DNA from: Rutpela maculata
Taxonomy: Eukaryota > Arthropoda > Insecta > Coleoptera > Cerambycidae
DNA length: 64,000 nt
Direction: 5' to 3'
NCBI GenBank assembly: GCA_936432065.2
Contig: OW386293.2
Coordinates: 40,457,923 to 40,521,922 of the forward strand
Part shown: piece after piece, positions 45,665 through 54,475 of the stretch
Position numbering within the stretch: position 1 is the first letter of the stretch
How the letters are laid out: each line of letters starts with the position of its first letter
The notes under the pieces: generated by a model
Told to the model about the DNA's origin: nothing
Seen by the model: only the letters and a program-made list of their open reading frames with translations
Databases searched by the model: none
Position numbers and translations under genes: made by a program

Positions 45665-45889
45665 TACTCATAATTTAGATTATTTTCGCGATTTACTAAA
45701 AATTGGTGGGTAACGGAGCTAAACGATTCCTATTCAGCATGCCGAAATACATAGGAGCTGCCCAATGGAGTCCCAAAAACAGACCTTCTTTTTTGTGTTT
45801 GTGTCTGTGTACTATATGAATACCACCGGATCCTCCGCCATTTTCTAGAAAATCGTGTATGCAAATATATTACACAGACACACAAAAAC

Positions 45890-46150
45890 AGTGAAAAGTG
45901 ATCTCTTTCTGGTACTCCATTGGTTAACCACTATGTATTTTGATATGCTGAATACAAATCAGGTATCCATTTAGCTCCAATTTAGCCACCAATTTTTAGT
46001 AAATCACGAAAATAACCTAAATTATGAGTTTTTCTTTAGGTTATTTTCGCGATTTACAAAAAAATGACGGCCAATGGAGCTAAGCGGACACCTGATTCGT
46101 GTTCATCACGTCGAAAAGACCACTTTTTTTTACTTTATGTGGCTGTATAA
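45890..46150. mobile_element. About 260-bp foldback, AAAAGTGRTCT family
   Basis: CAGTGAAAAGTGATCTCTTTC...GTATTTTGATATGCTG...TTTAGCTCC...CACGAAAATAACCTAAATTATG pairs inverted with GGTTATTTTCGCGATT...GGAGCTAAGCGG...AAAAGACCACTTTTTTTT. It lies about 180 bp before UGT exon 2. Confidence 0.7.
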
Positions 46151-46333
46151 TATATATGTGTAAGTATGCACACAAACATTCTTTATTCGATATTTGAATT
46201 CAACATATTTGATATCGAAAACACATTAACGATTCACGATGTATTGAATAATCAAGCAAATTATTTAGTAAACTTGAATAATTGTTTAATGGAAACTATT
46301 TTCACTATTTGTTATTATGTTATTATATTTCAG

Positions 46334-47132
46334 AGAAAGAAATGGCGTCTAAGAATATGTTTGATATAGAAAATATGAACCCACTTCTCATGAATTTAAT
46401 GATTGTCCATTTTGGTATGACCTACACACGGGACGTATTTGAGCATCCGAATTTCCAGCAACTGATGAAATCAAATGAACATTTTGACGTCGTCATTATG
46501 GAACAATTTCTAAACGATGCTCACAAAGTACTGGCATACCATTATAAAGCTCCTCTTATACTACTTAGCACTGTCGGTACTAATGCGTGGGTTAATCGTC
46601 TAGTTGGAAATCCCTCTCCATTGTCTTATATCCCTGATACTTTTTTGAGCTACACGAGTGATATGGCGTTTTTCCAAAGAGTGTTTAACTGCTTCTTTTC
46701 TGTTTTTTCTGATCTAATTCATCACCTTTATTATATGCCAAGACAAAACAAATTGATGAAAGAATTTTTTCCCGATGCTCCGGATTTAAGTATATTGAAT
46801 TACAACGTCTCCTTAATTTTCTTAAATTCCCACGAAAGCACCAACCAACCAGTTCCTCATGTATCTAATATGATAGATATTGGAGGTTACCATGTTAACC
46901 CGCCAAAGGAATTGCCGAAGGATTTAAAAGATTTTTTGGATAGCGCGAAGGAGGGTGTCGTATATTTTAGCATGGGATCAAATTTGAAATCTTCAATGAT
47001 GTCTAAAGAAAAAAGGGCCGCCATTCTGAAAGCTTAAGCAAAAGGTTCTTTGGAAGTGGAACGAAGACGATCTTCCAGGAAAACCGGTCAACGTCAAATT
47101 GGGAAAGTGGTTTCCTCAACAGGATATATTAG
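46334..47132 (+). pseudogene. UGT exon 2: acceptor domain and start of donor domain, frameshifted
   Basis: After TATTTCAG the frame joins exon 1 as E-KEMASKN and reads FDVVIMEQFLNDA, LVGNPSPLSYIPD, NMIDIGGYHV and EGVVYFSMGSNLKSS, all typical of insect UGTs. At 47031-47037 it reads GCT TAA. The family-like sequence then resumes one base later as KQKVLWKWNEDDLPGKPVN and WFPQQDIL, up to GTAATG at 47133. By comparison with the remembered family spacing about 11 bases are missing, which shifts the frame. Confidence 0.85.
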
Positions 47133-47225
47133 GTAATGCATTTACATTAAATACTAGTGTGCTTTAGTTATCAAAGATTTAGTTATATTTATTTAGTAAA
47201 GTCTGTTCGCTGATAGAATCCCGGT

Positions 47226-48667
47226 TGTAGGGTACGTACTACATATATATATGATAACTATGGTGATAAATAACAAAAACAATTATTATTACATTTTATA
47301 TTTTTGAAAGTAAAATCTTTTACAACTTATTTATATATTTATTAATAACATTATAACGCTATAATTGGTGACCCCGAACTTCACACGTTATATGCCTTCT
47401 GAGAGTCCATAAGAGTTAAAGGCAGTAGTTGTCAAAAATTAATTATAAAGACTGAAGTTTAATAAATGTTGACAGTGTTGTTAAATAGTTATGCCGAAAG
47501 TAATCTCCCATGGACATTCTAGACAGCTGTTCCAGTCGCGACAAGAATATGGGGCCGAACCAAACTGCTCGTGCTGCTGATGACGGACGACGTCCATAAC
47601 GAAGACAGCCAGCTAAAGGTCGACCGTTCCATAGATATCTTCGCTAGACACGGATTCCTCAGTCTCTCCATGAAGATAGTATCGAGATACGAATCAAACT
47701 AGATCTTCAGAAGACTTGTTTTTACTTATTTTATTATGTGCATGTTACGGTACGTACTCTATATTTCTTCCTACATTTTTTTGAAAACCAGCTTATCAAG
47801 TGTATCAATATATTAATTATTCACTATTTTAATTGTCTCGCCAGCTTTTCTTTAGCCAAAGCTGCTATAGCTGGTGCGACATCTTTTAGAGAAGCTGAAT
47901 CCAATTATGATTGCAAACTCACTCCCTATTTTAATTGTCTCGCCAGCTTTTCTTTAGCCAAAGCTGCTATAGCTGGTGTGACATCTTTTAGAGAAGCTCA
48001 ATCCAATTATGATTGCAAACTCATTCACTATTCTAATTGTCTCGCCAGCTTTTCTTTAGCCAAAACTGCTATAGCTGGTGCGACATCTTTGAGAAAAGCT
48101 CAATTAAATTATGATTGCAAACTCATATTCACTTAGCACATGCTTGCTATTTTTATCAATTATCTATTGGAGAAGCTCAATCCAATTATGATTGCGAACT
48201 CATATTCACTTAGCGCATACTTGTTATTTTTATCAATTGCCCATTAAAGAAGCTCAATCCAATTATGATTGCGAACGTTTATTCACTTAGCATCAGTTAT
48301 ATACATTCTATTTCATTTCAATTCATCAATGACATATAACACTCACATTAAGGATAATGTTATTATAAAAATAAATTTCCTTGTTTTACGTTATTTTGTC
48401 ATTTATCACTCAATCTGACTTTTCTTTTTTACTAATGTCATTTATCCATCAAATCTTACTTTTATTTTAAATCTGATTTTTAATGTTGATACTTTGGTAA
48501 GTTGGTTTCTTCGTTGTAGGAGGGGAGTATATGTAGGGTACGTACTACATATATATGATAACTATGGTGATAAATAACAAAAACAATTATTATTACATTT
48601 TATATTTTTGAAAGTAAAATCTTTTACAACTTATTTATATATTTATTAATAGCATTATAACGCTATA
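47226..48667 (+). mobile_element. Miniature LTR retrotransposon (TRIM) in UGT intron 2
   Basis: 5' LTR 47226-47363 and 3' LTR 48532-48667 are direct repeats (TGTAGGGTACGTACTAC...CATTATAACGCTATA), nearly identical, so insertion was recent. CCGGT is duplicated on both sides (47221-47225 and 48668-48672). A primer-binding-site-like TTGGTGACCCCGAACTTC follows the 5' LTR, and a purine tract AGGAGGGGAG precedes the 3' LTR. At 1442 bp with no gag-pol it must be mobilised by another element. Confidence 0.9.
47738..48136 (+). CDS. Repeat ORF inside the TRIM
   Basis: Three tandem 102-bp units (about 47821-48126) keep one frame open and encode a 34-residue repeat containing CLASFSLAKAAIAGATSFRE and SNYDCKL. 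Two shorter degenerate pieces (AAGCTCAATCCAATTATGATTG) follow at about 48174 and 48250. No known domain. Whether it is translated is unknown; the frame may stay open simply because the unit length is divisible by three. Confidence 0.3.
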   Translation: MHVTVRTLYFFLHFFENQLIKCINILIIHYFNCLASFSLAKAAIAGATSFREAESNYDCKLTPYFNCLASFSLAKAAIAGVTSFREAQSNYDCKLIHYSNCLASFSLAKTAIAGATSLRKAQLNYDCKLIFT

Positions 48668-49161
48668 CCGGTCGTATAGTGTAAGGAATATCGTCCGGAG
48701 CTCTATTCTTCCTTGTCTTTATTGAAATGTTGTTTGTAACCTAATCTGTAACGTAAGTTTTAATCTTTGAGGTCAAGTTATGACCGACGTGCGGCATTTC
48801 TATTGTTCGATAGCAAACCAATTTGCGTAACACCTGTCGTCGTCGTCGAATGCGGCTGGCGATTTCAGAGGCGGGTCGATTTTCTCGGAAGTCGGGTATA
48901 GCAGGTATACTGCACTTATTTCAATTAGTGCAATTTGTTTTATATAGAGTTCGGTATAATTAGTATATACTTTTATTTTAAGATTACATATACTTATTTG
49001 ACAAAATTCTATTAATGAATAAAAAACATTTACCTGCAACTATTAAGTGTATTCATTTTGTATATTTGCTCTATCATATTTCTTACTTGAAACCAAAACA
49101 ATTCAATATTATAATTTATTTATTTAACTTAAATTGCTATAAATTTACAAGAGATGTATTA

Positions 49162-50931
49162 TACAGTGTGTCCCCGGATGGAGTTGACAAGAGGAAAAAC
49201 ATCTCTATTATTGATTTTACGACGAAAAGTCATACTTTATAAAAAAATCTGCTTATCGAAAATATGAATTTATCACATAAAAATCTTAGATGAGATGTAT
49301 CGAAATGTTAATAAATTAAGAAAACATCAAAATGCCTCAAGAGAGAAGTACCTTCATTTATTATTTTGGATAATGTTTATAAAACAAAGTTGTTTATAAT
49401 CCAAAATAAAGCCTAAATACAAATTATGAAGTCTGTATTTTGACTTTTACATTTATGTCAACTTTTTTTCAAACATTAACATAACATAATGACATTAACT
49501 TCAACGATTGTAGAAAAACAATTTATTCTACATAGCCTCCTCCAACCGCAACATATTTCTCCATCCTTTTAATACACTCACCATAGACCTTACGAATGGT
49601 TGCGCGAAGGAGGAGAGTACATTCACTTCATTCACCGCGTCTTATATTCGTGCTTTTAGTGTTTCTCGATCATGCGGCAGGTCATCTGCATAAACTTTCT
49701 GTTTTAAAACACCCCACAGAAAAAAATTCATTGGTGTAAAGTCTGGTGATCTTGCAGAAAAATTAATTGGAGCATATCTTCCCATCCATCTGGCTCCGAA
49801 GTCATCTGTCAACCACTGCCGTACCAAAACTGAGGAATGAGCTGGGCAACCGTCTTGCTGCCAAAAAATGTTACGCCTTACTTCCGGTTGCAGAGTGTTT
49901 ATAAATGGCAATACAAAGTTTTCCAAAAGGTCCAAATAAACATGCTGATTTAAATTTTCTTCTAAGAAATATGGACCAACGATTCGATCATAAAAAAACC
50001 CACACCATACATTTACTTTTTTATAACGTTGACTTCGTTTGTGAATGACATTGTTTGCATTTTCAAAAGCCCATTAATGACTGTTTTGTGATGAAACGTG
50101 GCCATTGGCAGAGCTGGGCAAAGTACTCATTTAAACTACTTCAAGTATCAAGTACCAAATAGTTAGTTGGGGTACCTACTTGCTGCATCAAGTATCAATT
50201 ACTTTTCAAAAAGCAGAATACTTCAAGTATCAAGTACTTGTTAGAATTAAATGACTAATTGAAGTAGTACATGTGTACTTTTTCTTGGGTTTTTTGACAT
50301 CTAATACAGATCCAGTTTCATTGAATTTTTTTACAAGTTTGCGCAATGATTGACGCAATACCGCTGTGTTAGGGAACTTTTGGTGAAAAAGATTAATTGC
50401 ATGTCGATAAGAGACGTCTCCAATCTCATAACATTTGATCAAATAAATTCTTTCCCGTTTGGTAAACATGTTTTAAGTGATCAACAAAACACTAATAAAT
50501 GCAGATGTAAGATAGTAATATTCTACACAATGTCACAATGACGTTTGTCAGTTCAATATTATCGACAGCACACTCTGTTTCTTAATTTGAATTCTTATTC
50601 ATATCAATAAATTCAACGTAAAAAGATAAACACAATAAAAACGTAAGTCAAAATACAAACTTCATAATTTGTATTTAGGCTTTATTTTGGATTATAAATA
50701 ACTTTGTTTTATACACATTTTGTCCAAAATAATAAATGAAGGCACTTCTCTCTTGAGGCATTTTGATGTCTTCTTAATTTATTAACACCCGGTACATCTG
50801 ATCTAAGATTTTTATATGGTAAATTCATTATTTCGACAAGCAGAATTTTTATATAAAGAATGACTTTTCGCCGTAAAATCAATAATGGAGGTGTTTTTCC
50901 TCTTGTCAACTTCATCCGGGGACACACTGTA
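49162..50931 (-). mobile_element. Tc1/mariner-like element with about 300-bp inverted ends
   Basis: TACAGTGTGTCCCCGGATG at the left is inverted at the right end (CATCCGGGGACACACTGTA). The pairing extends about 300 bp inward (AAAACATCAAAATGCCTCAAG and others). TA lies at both boundaries. The transposase remnant is on the minus strand. A CAGAGCTGGGCAAAGTAC-type MITE piece with AAGTATCAAGTACTT repeats interrupts it at about 50107-50265. Confidence 0.8.
49642..50469 (-). pseudogene. mariner/Tc1-type transposase, decayed
   Basis: The N-terminal helix-turn-helix part is at 50469-50230 (RERIYLIKCYEIGDVSYRHA, FHQKFPN and NETGSVLDVKKPKK). The catalytic C-terminal part is at 49935-49642: IFWQQDGCPAHSS, ARWMGRYAPINFSARSPDFTPMNFF and LWGVLKQKVY. 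QQDG-PAH and SPDFTPMNF carry the second and third catalytic acids. The middle is scrambled and interrupted by a MITE fragment. Confidence 0.8.
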
Positions 50932-50939
50932 TATGCTTA

Positions 50940-51775
50940 TAATTCAATTACCGTTAAATAAATCTAGTTAAATACATCAAGTAAAATATAAAACAAAGCG
51001 ACGCTACTGTGCATTCGAAAACACCAACGAGCCTACGGCATCTTAGTTCAGACGTTCGTAACGTCACACCGGGACTCTATCAGTGAACAGACTTTACAAG
51101 AAATCCCAATGTGAATTTTTGCACTATTTTGCTTTTATTTCGCATGCTACTTAGCTACTTGCAAGCACTTAATAAGTTCTAGACAGATATGAATGTAAAC
51201 TCATTTTTTGGCGATTGGAAGTGACGTAGGTAATTTAATTAGCATAAAAATACTGTCCTTTCTTTAATATTGTGTCGATATACTCGTTAAATATCACAAT
51301 AATTATTATGAAATATTTATTATGATCCATGACTTAAATCATAATTTATTTCTCATCATGAATAGTGGAGTCAAATTAGGACTAAAAATTCGCAATGTAA
51401 ATTGTCTGGTCAGGGCATTTTTTTTATTTTAACGTGTTAAATTCACAGTTCAGCTTTGCAGTTATGAGACGGAAAACATAAGTCGATTTTTTGGGTAATT
51501 TGAAAAATTATGTTTTTTAATTTTTTTAATCAATTTTGCTGTGATATGCAGAATCAAAATTTATATTTTCCTTTTTAGTGCCCAAAGGGCCAATCATTGT
51601 GCCTAGTTGTCCAGTAAAAAAAATATATACTAGCATCCATTACTGAGTCAATATTGGTGTAGTCGTGTCATACCATATTTTCTAGTTTGCCAATTTACAT
51701 CATGCTTAAATTTCCTTAAATTAAGTATTCTACTTATTTGTTAGAACCGCAGTCAATATCACTTATATTTGGATT
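50940..51775. other. UGT intron 2, nothing recognised
   Basis: AT-rich sequence without inverted ends or coding motifs that I can identify. Confidence 0.4.
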
Positions 51776-51896
51776 CATTATCAAAAATCGGCAGCTACGG
51801 AAAGCGGCTGGAACATCCCCTCCGAAGGATGGTATATCCTCGTCTGAAATTTCGTAACTTCCGCGTATACATTGATATACAAGGCGCTAGAAGATG

Positions 51897-51965
51897 GGAC
51901 GAGAACGCTGTATTTCCCAAGATGGGTCACCCATCCAAGTACTAACCGCGCTCGACGTTGCTTCA
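51897..51965 (-). ncRNA. 5S rRNA-like sequence (pseudogene or SINE head)
   Basis: The minus strand reads GAAGCAACGTCGAGCGCGG then TTAGTACTTGGATGGGTGACC and TTGGGAA, which is the internal promoter region and 3' half of insect 5S rRNA as I remember it. The 5' third and the 3' terminus are absent or altered, so it is not a full 5S gene. It could be a 5S-derived SINE, since the match is confined to the pol III internal control region. Confidence 0.7.
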
Positions 51966-52166
51966 ATGGAATATCGACTGACATTCACATTGAAGTCGCC
52001 TCTACGCTCGCCCCATTTATTTTTATAAATCATATAATTCTTGTTGACAGCTTCTCTGCCAGCTGTGGCCGGTGAAGTGTTCATAGTGAACTGTTTCAAT
52101 TTGAGCTGATAAATATTATTTTTAACTCCCGTCCCCAAAAGAGTTATAAGTTTGACGTGTATGTTT

Positions 52167-52171
52167 GTATG

Positions 52172-52263
<92 letters not shown>

Positions 52264-52283
52264 CTTGCCTGCCTGCCTATCTC
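52167..52283 (+). repeat. (TGCC)n microsatellite
   Basis: About 29 copies of the tetranucleotide TGCC, interrupted by CTTGCC near the end. The open frame through it (poly ACLP) is an artefact. It follows GTTATAAGTTTGACGTGTATG, a leader I associate with dispersed arthropod repeats. Confidence 0.95.
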
Positions 52284-52559
52284 TTCAACGGGTGATCCGA
52301 TCTTGATGCAGTTTTTTTATTTGAAAGAGTATTTTGTCGAGAAGGTTATAGGCCATATTAGATTTTGATGGCCATCTTGAATTCGCCATGTTGAACTTCT
52401 CTAGAAATTGTCCAATTGAAGTAAAATTGAAAATGTGCAGACAATTATGGTAGCCGAACATGATTTAGGCCTTATTGTGATTCGGTCATATGAAACTGGT
52501 ACGATTAGTTACATTGATCGGTGGTTTTAAAAAATTTTCAATTTTACTTGTTATCTTCT

Positions 52560-52800
52560 GGCCTCGACCGATTTTTCACTAAATCGGTCGGGGAAGGTTG
52601 TTGTTTGGTTGGTTGTCACTAATATCAGATGTCAAGCTGACAGATGCCAAAAGGTTTCAGAAGAAAATTTTTTGACAGCTGTCAAATTTTTTGTCGCTAA
52701 ACTTTGTTAGTTCTAAATCTATCAAACTGACATCCGTCAAAAATTCTGGTTCTAAACTTTGCTGGAAGATTTTATTTTTGACAGTTGCGGAAAATTTCTA
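52560..52800. repeat. Region of short palindromes and repeated TGACAGNTGTCAAA
   Basis: CGACCGATTT-ttcact-AAATCGGTCG forms a hairpin at about 52563-52588. TGTCAAGCTGACAG, TTGACAGCTGTCAAA and related motifs recur to about 52790. Probably subterminal repeats of an unclassified element ending at the hairpin at 53347-53376. Confidence 0.4.
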
Positions 52801-53346
52801 GGTTGGTTGTTAATGTTTTTTAAGTTGTGATTGGCGGAAATTTTTCCGGCGTTGTGCTGGAAATGGATTCAATTTTCTCAGACTTTTAATGTCACTGTCA
52901 CTTTTAATAGTTTTGGGCAAAAAAGTTACTTTGAGCCCAGCTAAGGACCTTCTACCCGCAAAATATCACAACTAGTATGACGTCTTCAGATAAAACACGT
53001 GTATAATCTGCACGCTTTAACACACTAGTCTACCGAACGTTAGGTTAGACTATAAAATATATCTTACACAAGAAGCGTAACTCTATAGATTGTTATTTTG
53101 TTTTCAATTTTTTTCACGGAAACCAAATCGAAAGGGTGCATATCCTTGGAATCAGAATTATTACTGCTTTTCAATGGTTCGATTACAAATTGTAATTAAT
53201 CATAAAATAAACAACTTGTTGTGCCAAAACGGCACTATACGTAATCCGATCTCAACCAAAACCTCTTCAGATCTTGTGGAACACTAAAGAAACCCCCAAG
53301 CAAAGTTTCATCCGTTTAGTAGTTTCGATTTTGGACCAATTTCAGT

Positions 53347-53376
53347 AACCTCCCACAATTTTATTGTGGGGAGGTT
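53347..53376. other. Hairpin at repeat end in UGT intron 2
   Basis: ACCTCCCACAAT-ttt-ATTGTGGGGAGGT is a near-perfect 12-bp-arm hairpin, 38 bp before UGT exon 3. TTTAACTCCCGTCCCC at 52125 is a possible partner end. Confidence 0.6.
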
Positions 53377-53414
53377 AAAATTAGTTATTTCAATAATTTT
53401 ATTTGTTTTTCTAG

Positions 53415-54266
53415 CTCACCCTAATGTAAAACTATTTATTACACATGGAGGCCTACTAAGTACAACTGAAACAGTGTATCATGGAGTACCAATTCTGGCA
53501 ATTCCAATCTTTGGTGATCAGCAGTGGCGGCTGGTGAAATTTCAATATTTTTTTTCTCGTCTGTGGCGCATGGGACCCATACGAAACTTGGGAAATAACA
53601 TCTAGAGAAGCACTTCTCTAATGGCCCCTAAAAAATTTTGAAAAAGCAGTTTGCGAAAAAATTTTTGAAAATTCGCTAGCCTCCCCTGGGTCTAGGGACT
53701 CCTGTTTACTTTTATTTTTTTTTGTCATATGCATTTGACTTTTCATAAAAATGCATCGACAGATTTTGGAGTTTGTGAAAATATTTTCATTACTAACTGA
53801 GATACAACGAATTGAAATATTGTAATTTGTTAAATTGTAAATTACAAAATTTCAGTTCATTGTATTTCAGTTAGTAATGAAAATATTTTCACAAACTCTA
53901 AAATCTGTCGATGCATTTTTATGAAAAGTCAAATGCATATGACAAAAAAAAATAAAAGTAAACAGGGGTCCCTAGACCCAGGGGAGGCTAGCAAATTTTC
54001 AAAAATTTTTTCGCAAACTGCTTTTTCAAAATTTTTTAGGGGTCATTAGAGAAGTGCTTCTCTAGATGTTATTTCCCAAATTTCGTATGGGTCCCATGCG
54101 CCACAGACGAGAAAAAAAATATTGAAATTTCACCAGCCGCCGCTGGTGATCAGAAGGTAAATGCTGCACGTGCTGAAATGAATGGAATTGGACTCAGCTT
54201 AGCATATTCTCAAATTACAGAAGAAAGTTTAAGCAACGCGCTCGGTAAACTGCTAAATGATTCAAA
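53415..54266 (+). pseudogene. UGT exon 3 (donor domain), interrupted by a hAT foldback
   Basis: The exon starts after TTTTCTAG with CT, completing an Ala codon, and reads [18 protein letters not shown] and [15 protein letters not shown]. This is the UGT signature (ITHGG...HGVP...P..GDQ), which binds UDP-sugar. The hAT element occupies 53522-54145. After it the frame resumes as KVNAARAEMNGIGLSL and ITEESLSNALGKLLNDS, ending at GTAAGT (54267). The element lies directly after the invariant Gln. Confidence 0.9.
53522..54145. mobile_element. 624-bp hAT-type foldback inserted in UGT exon 3
   Basis: Ends CAGTGGCGGCTGGTGAAATT and its complement (one difference at the fourth base). Two arms of about 300 bp pair almost perfectly. 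GTGATCAG is duplicated exactly (53514-53521 and 54146-54153). The complete relative of the half copy at 493-815. No coding sequence. Confidence 0.93.
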
Positions 54267-54475
54267 GTAAGTATTTGCCAACCCCAACCCACCTATTATG
54301 ATATCATTTCTAATTTTAAATTATATTGGGATTCCACTTTAAACTCCGGGACCTCGTCTCGCTTAGTGAAACAAATTTAAGTCTGCTCGGTTTTAGAGGA
54401 CTCTTGAGACTTTTTGTATAAGTCTGTCAATACGACACTCTCTATCGCAAAATATTTCTTTAAATATTATGGTTT

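Larger units (their letters stand above)
42540..45790. mobile_element. Foldback of the AAAAAAAGTGGTCTG family with nested elements
   Basis: Left end ATAAAAAAAGTGGTCTGTTTC; then the segment GTAACTCCATTGGG...TTTAGCTCCATTGGCC...TCGCGAAAATAACTT is repeated in inverted form at 45660-45790. Interrupted by the 2.7-kb element at 42720-45427 and a hairpin at 45464-45664. The same ends occur at 33912-34575 and 45890-46150. No coding content. Confidence 0.6.
40799..54266 (+). pseudogene. UDP-glycosyltransferase gene, three exons visible, disrupted
   Basis: Insect UGTs transfer sugar from UDP-glucose to small lipophilic compounds in the ER and serve detoxification and pigment metabolism. Exons: 40799-41045 (signal peptide and start of the acceptor domain), 46334-47132 (rest of the acceptor domain and start of the donor domain) and 53415-54266 (donor domain with UGT signature). 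Lesions: (1) exon 2 loses frame near 47034, with TAA at 47035-47037; (2) a 624-bp hAT foldback lies in exon 3 at 53522-54145; (3) no terminal exon with the transmembrane tail is visible before the window end. Removing the foldback and one target duplication restores the exon 3 frame. Without an external reference I cannot exclude that lesion 1 is an assembly error; the insertion is certain from its ends. Confidence 0.9.

Noticed and set aside
47226..48667. Full-length retrovirus-like element
   Set aside because: Only 1.4 kb long and lacking gag, pol and env motifs, so it is a TRIM.
52165..52368. 67-residue ORF of repeated ACLP
   Set aside because: Translation of a tetranucleotide microsatellite.
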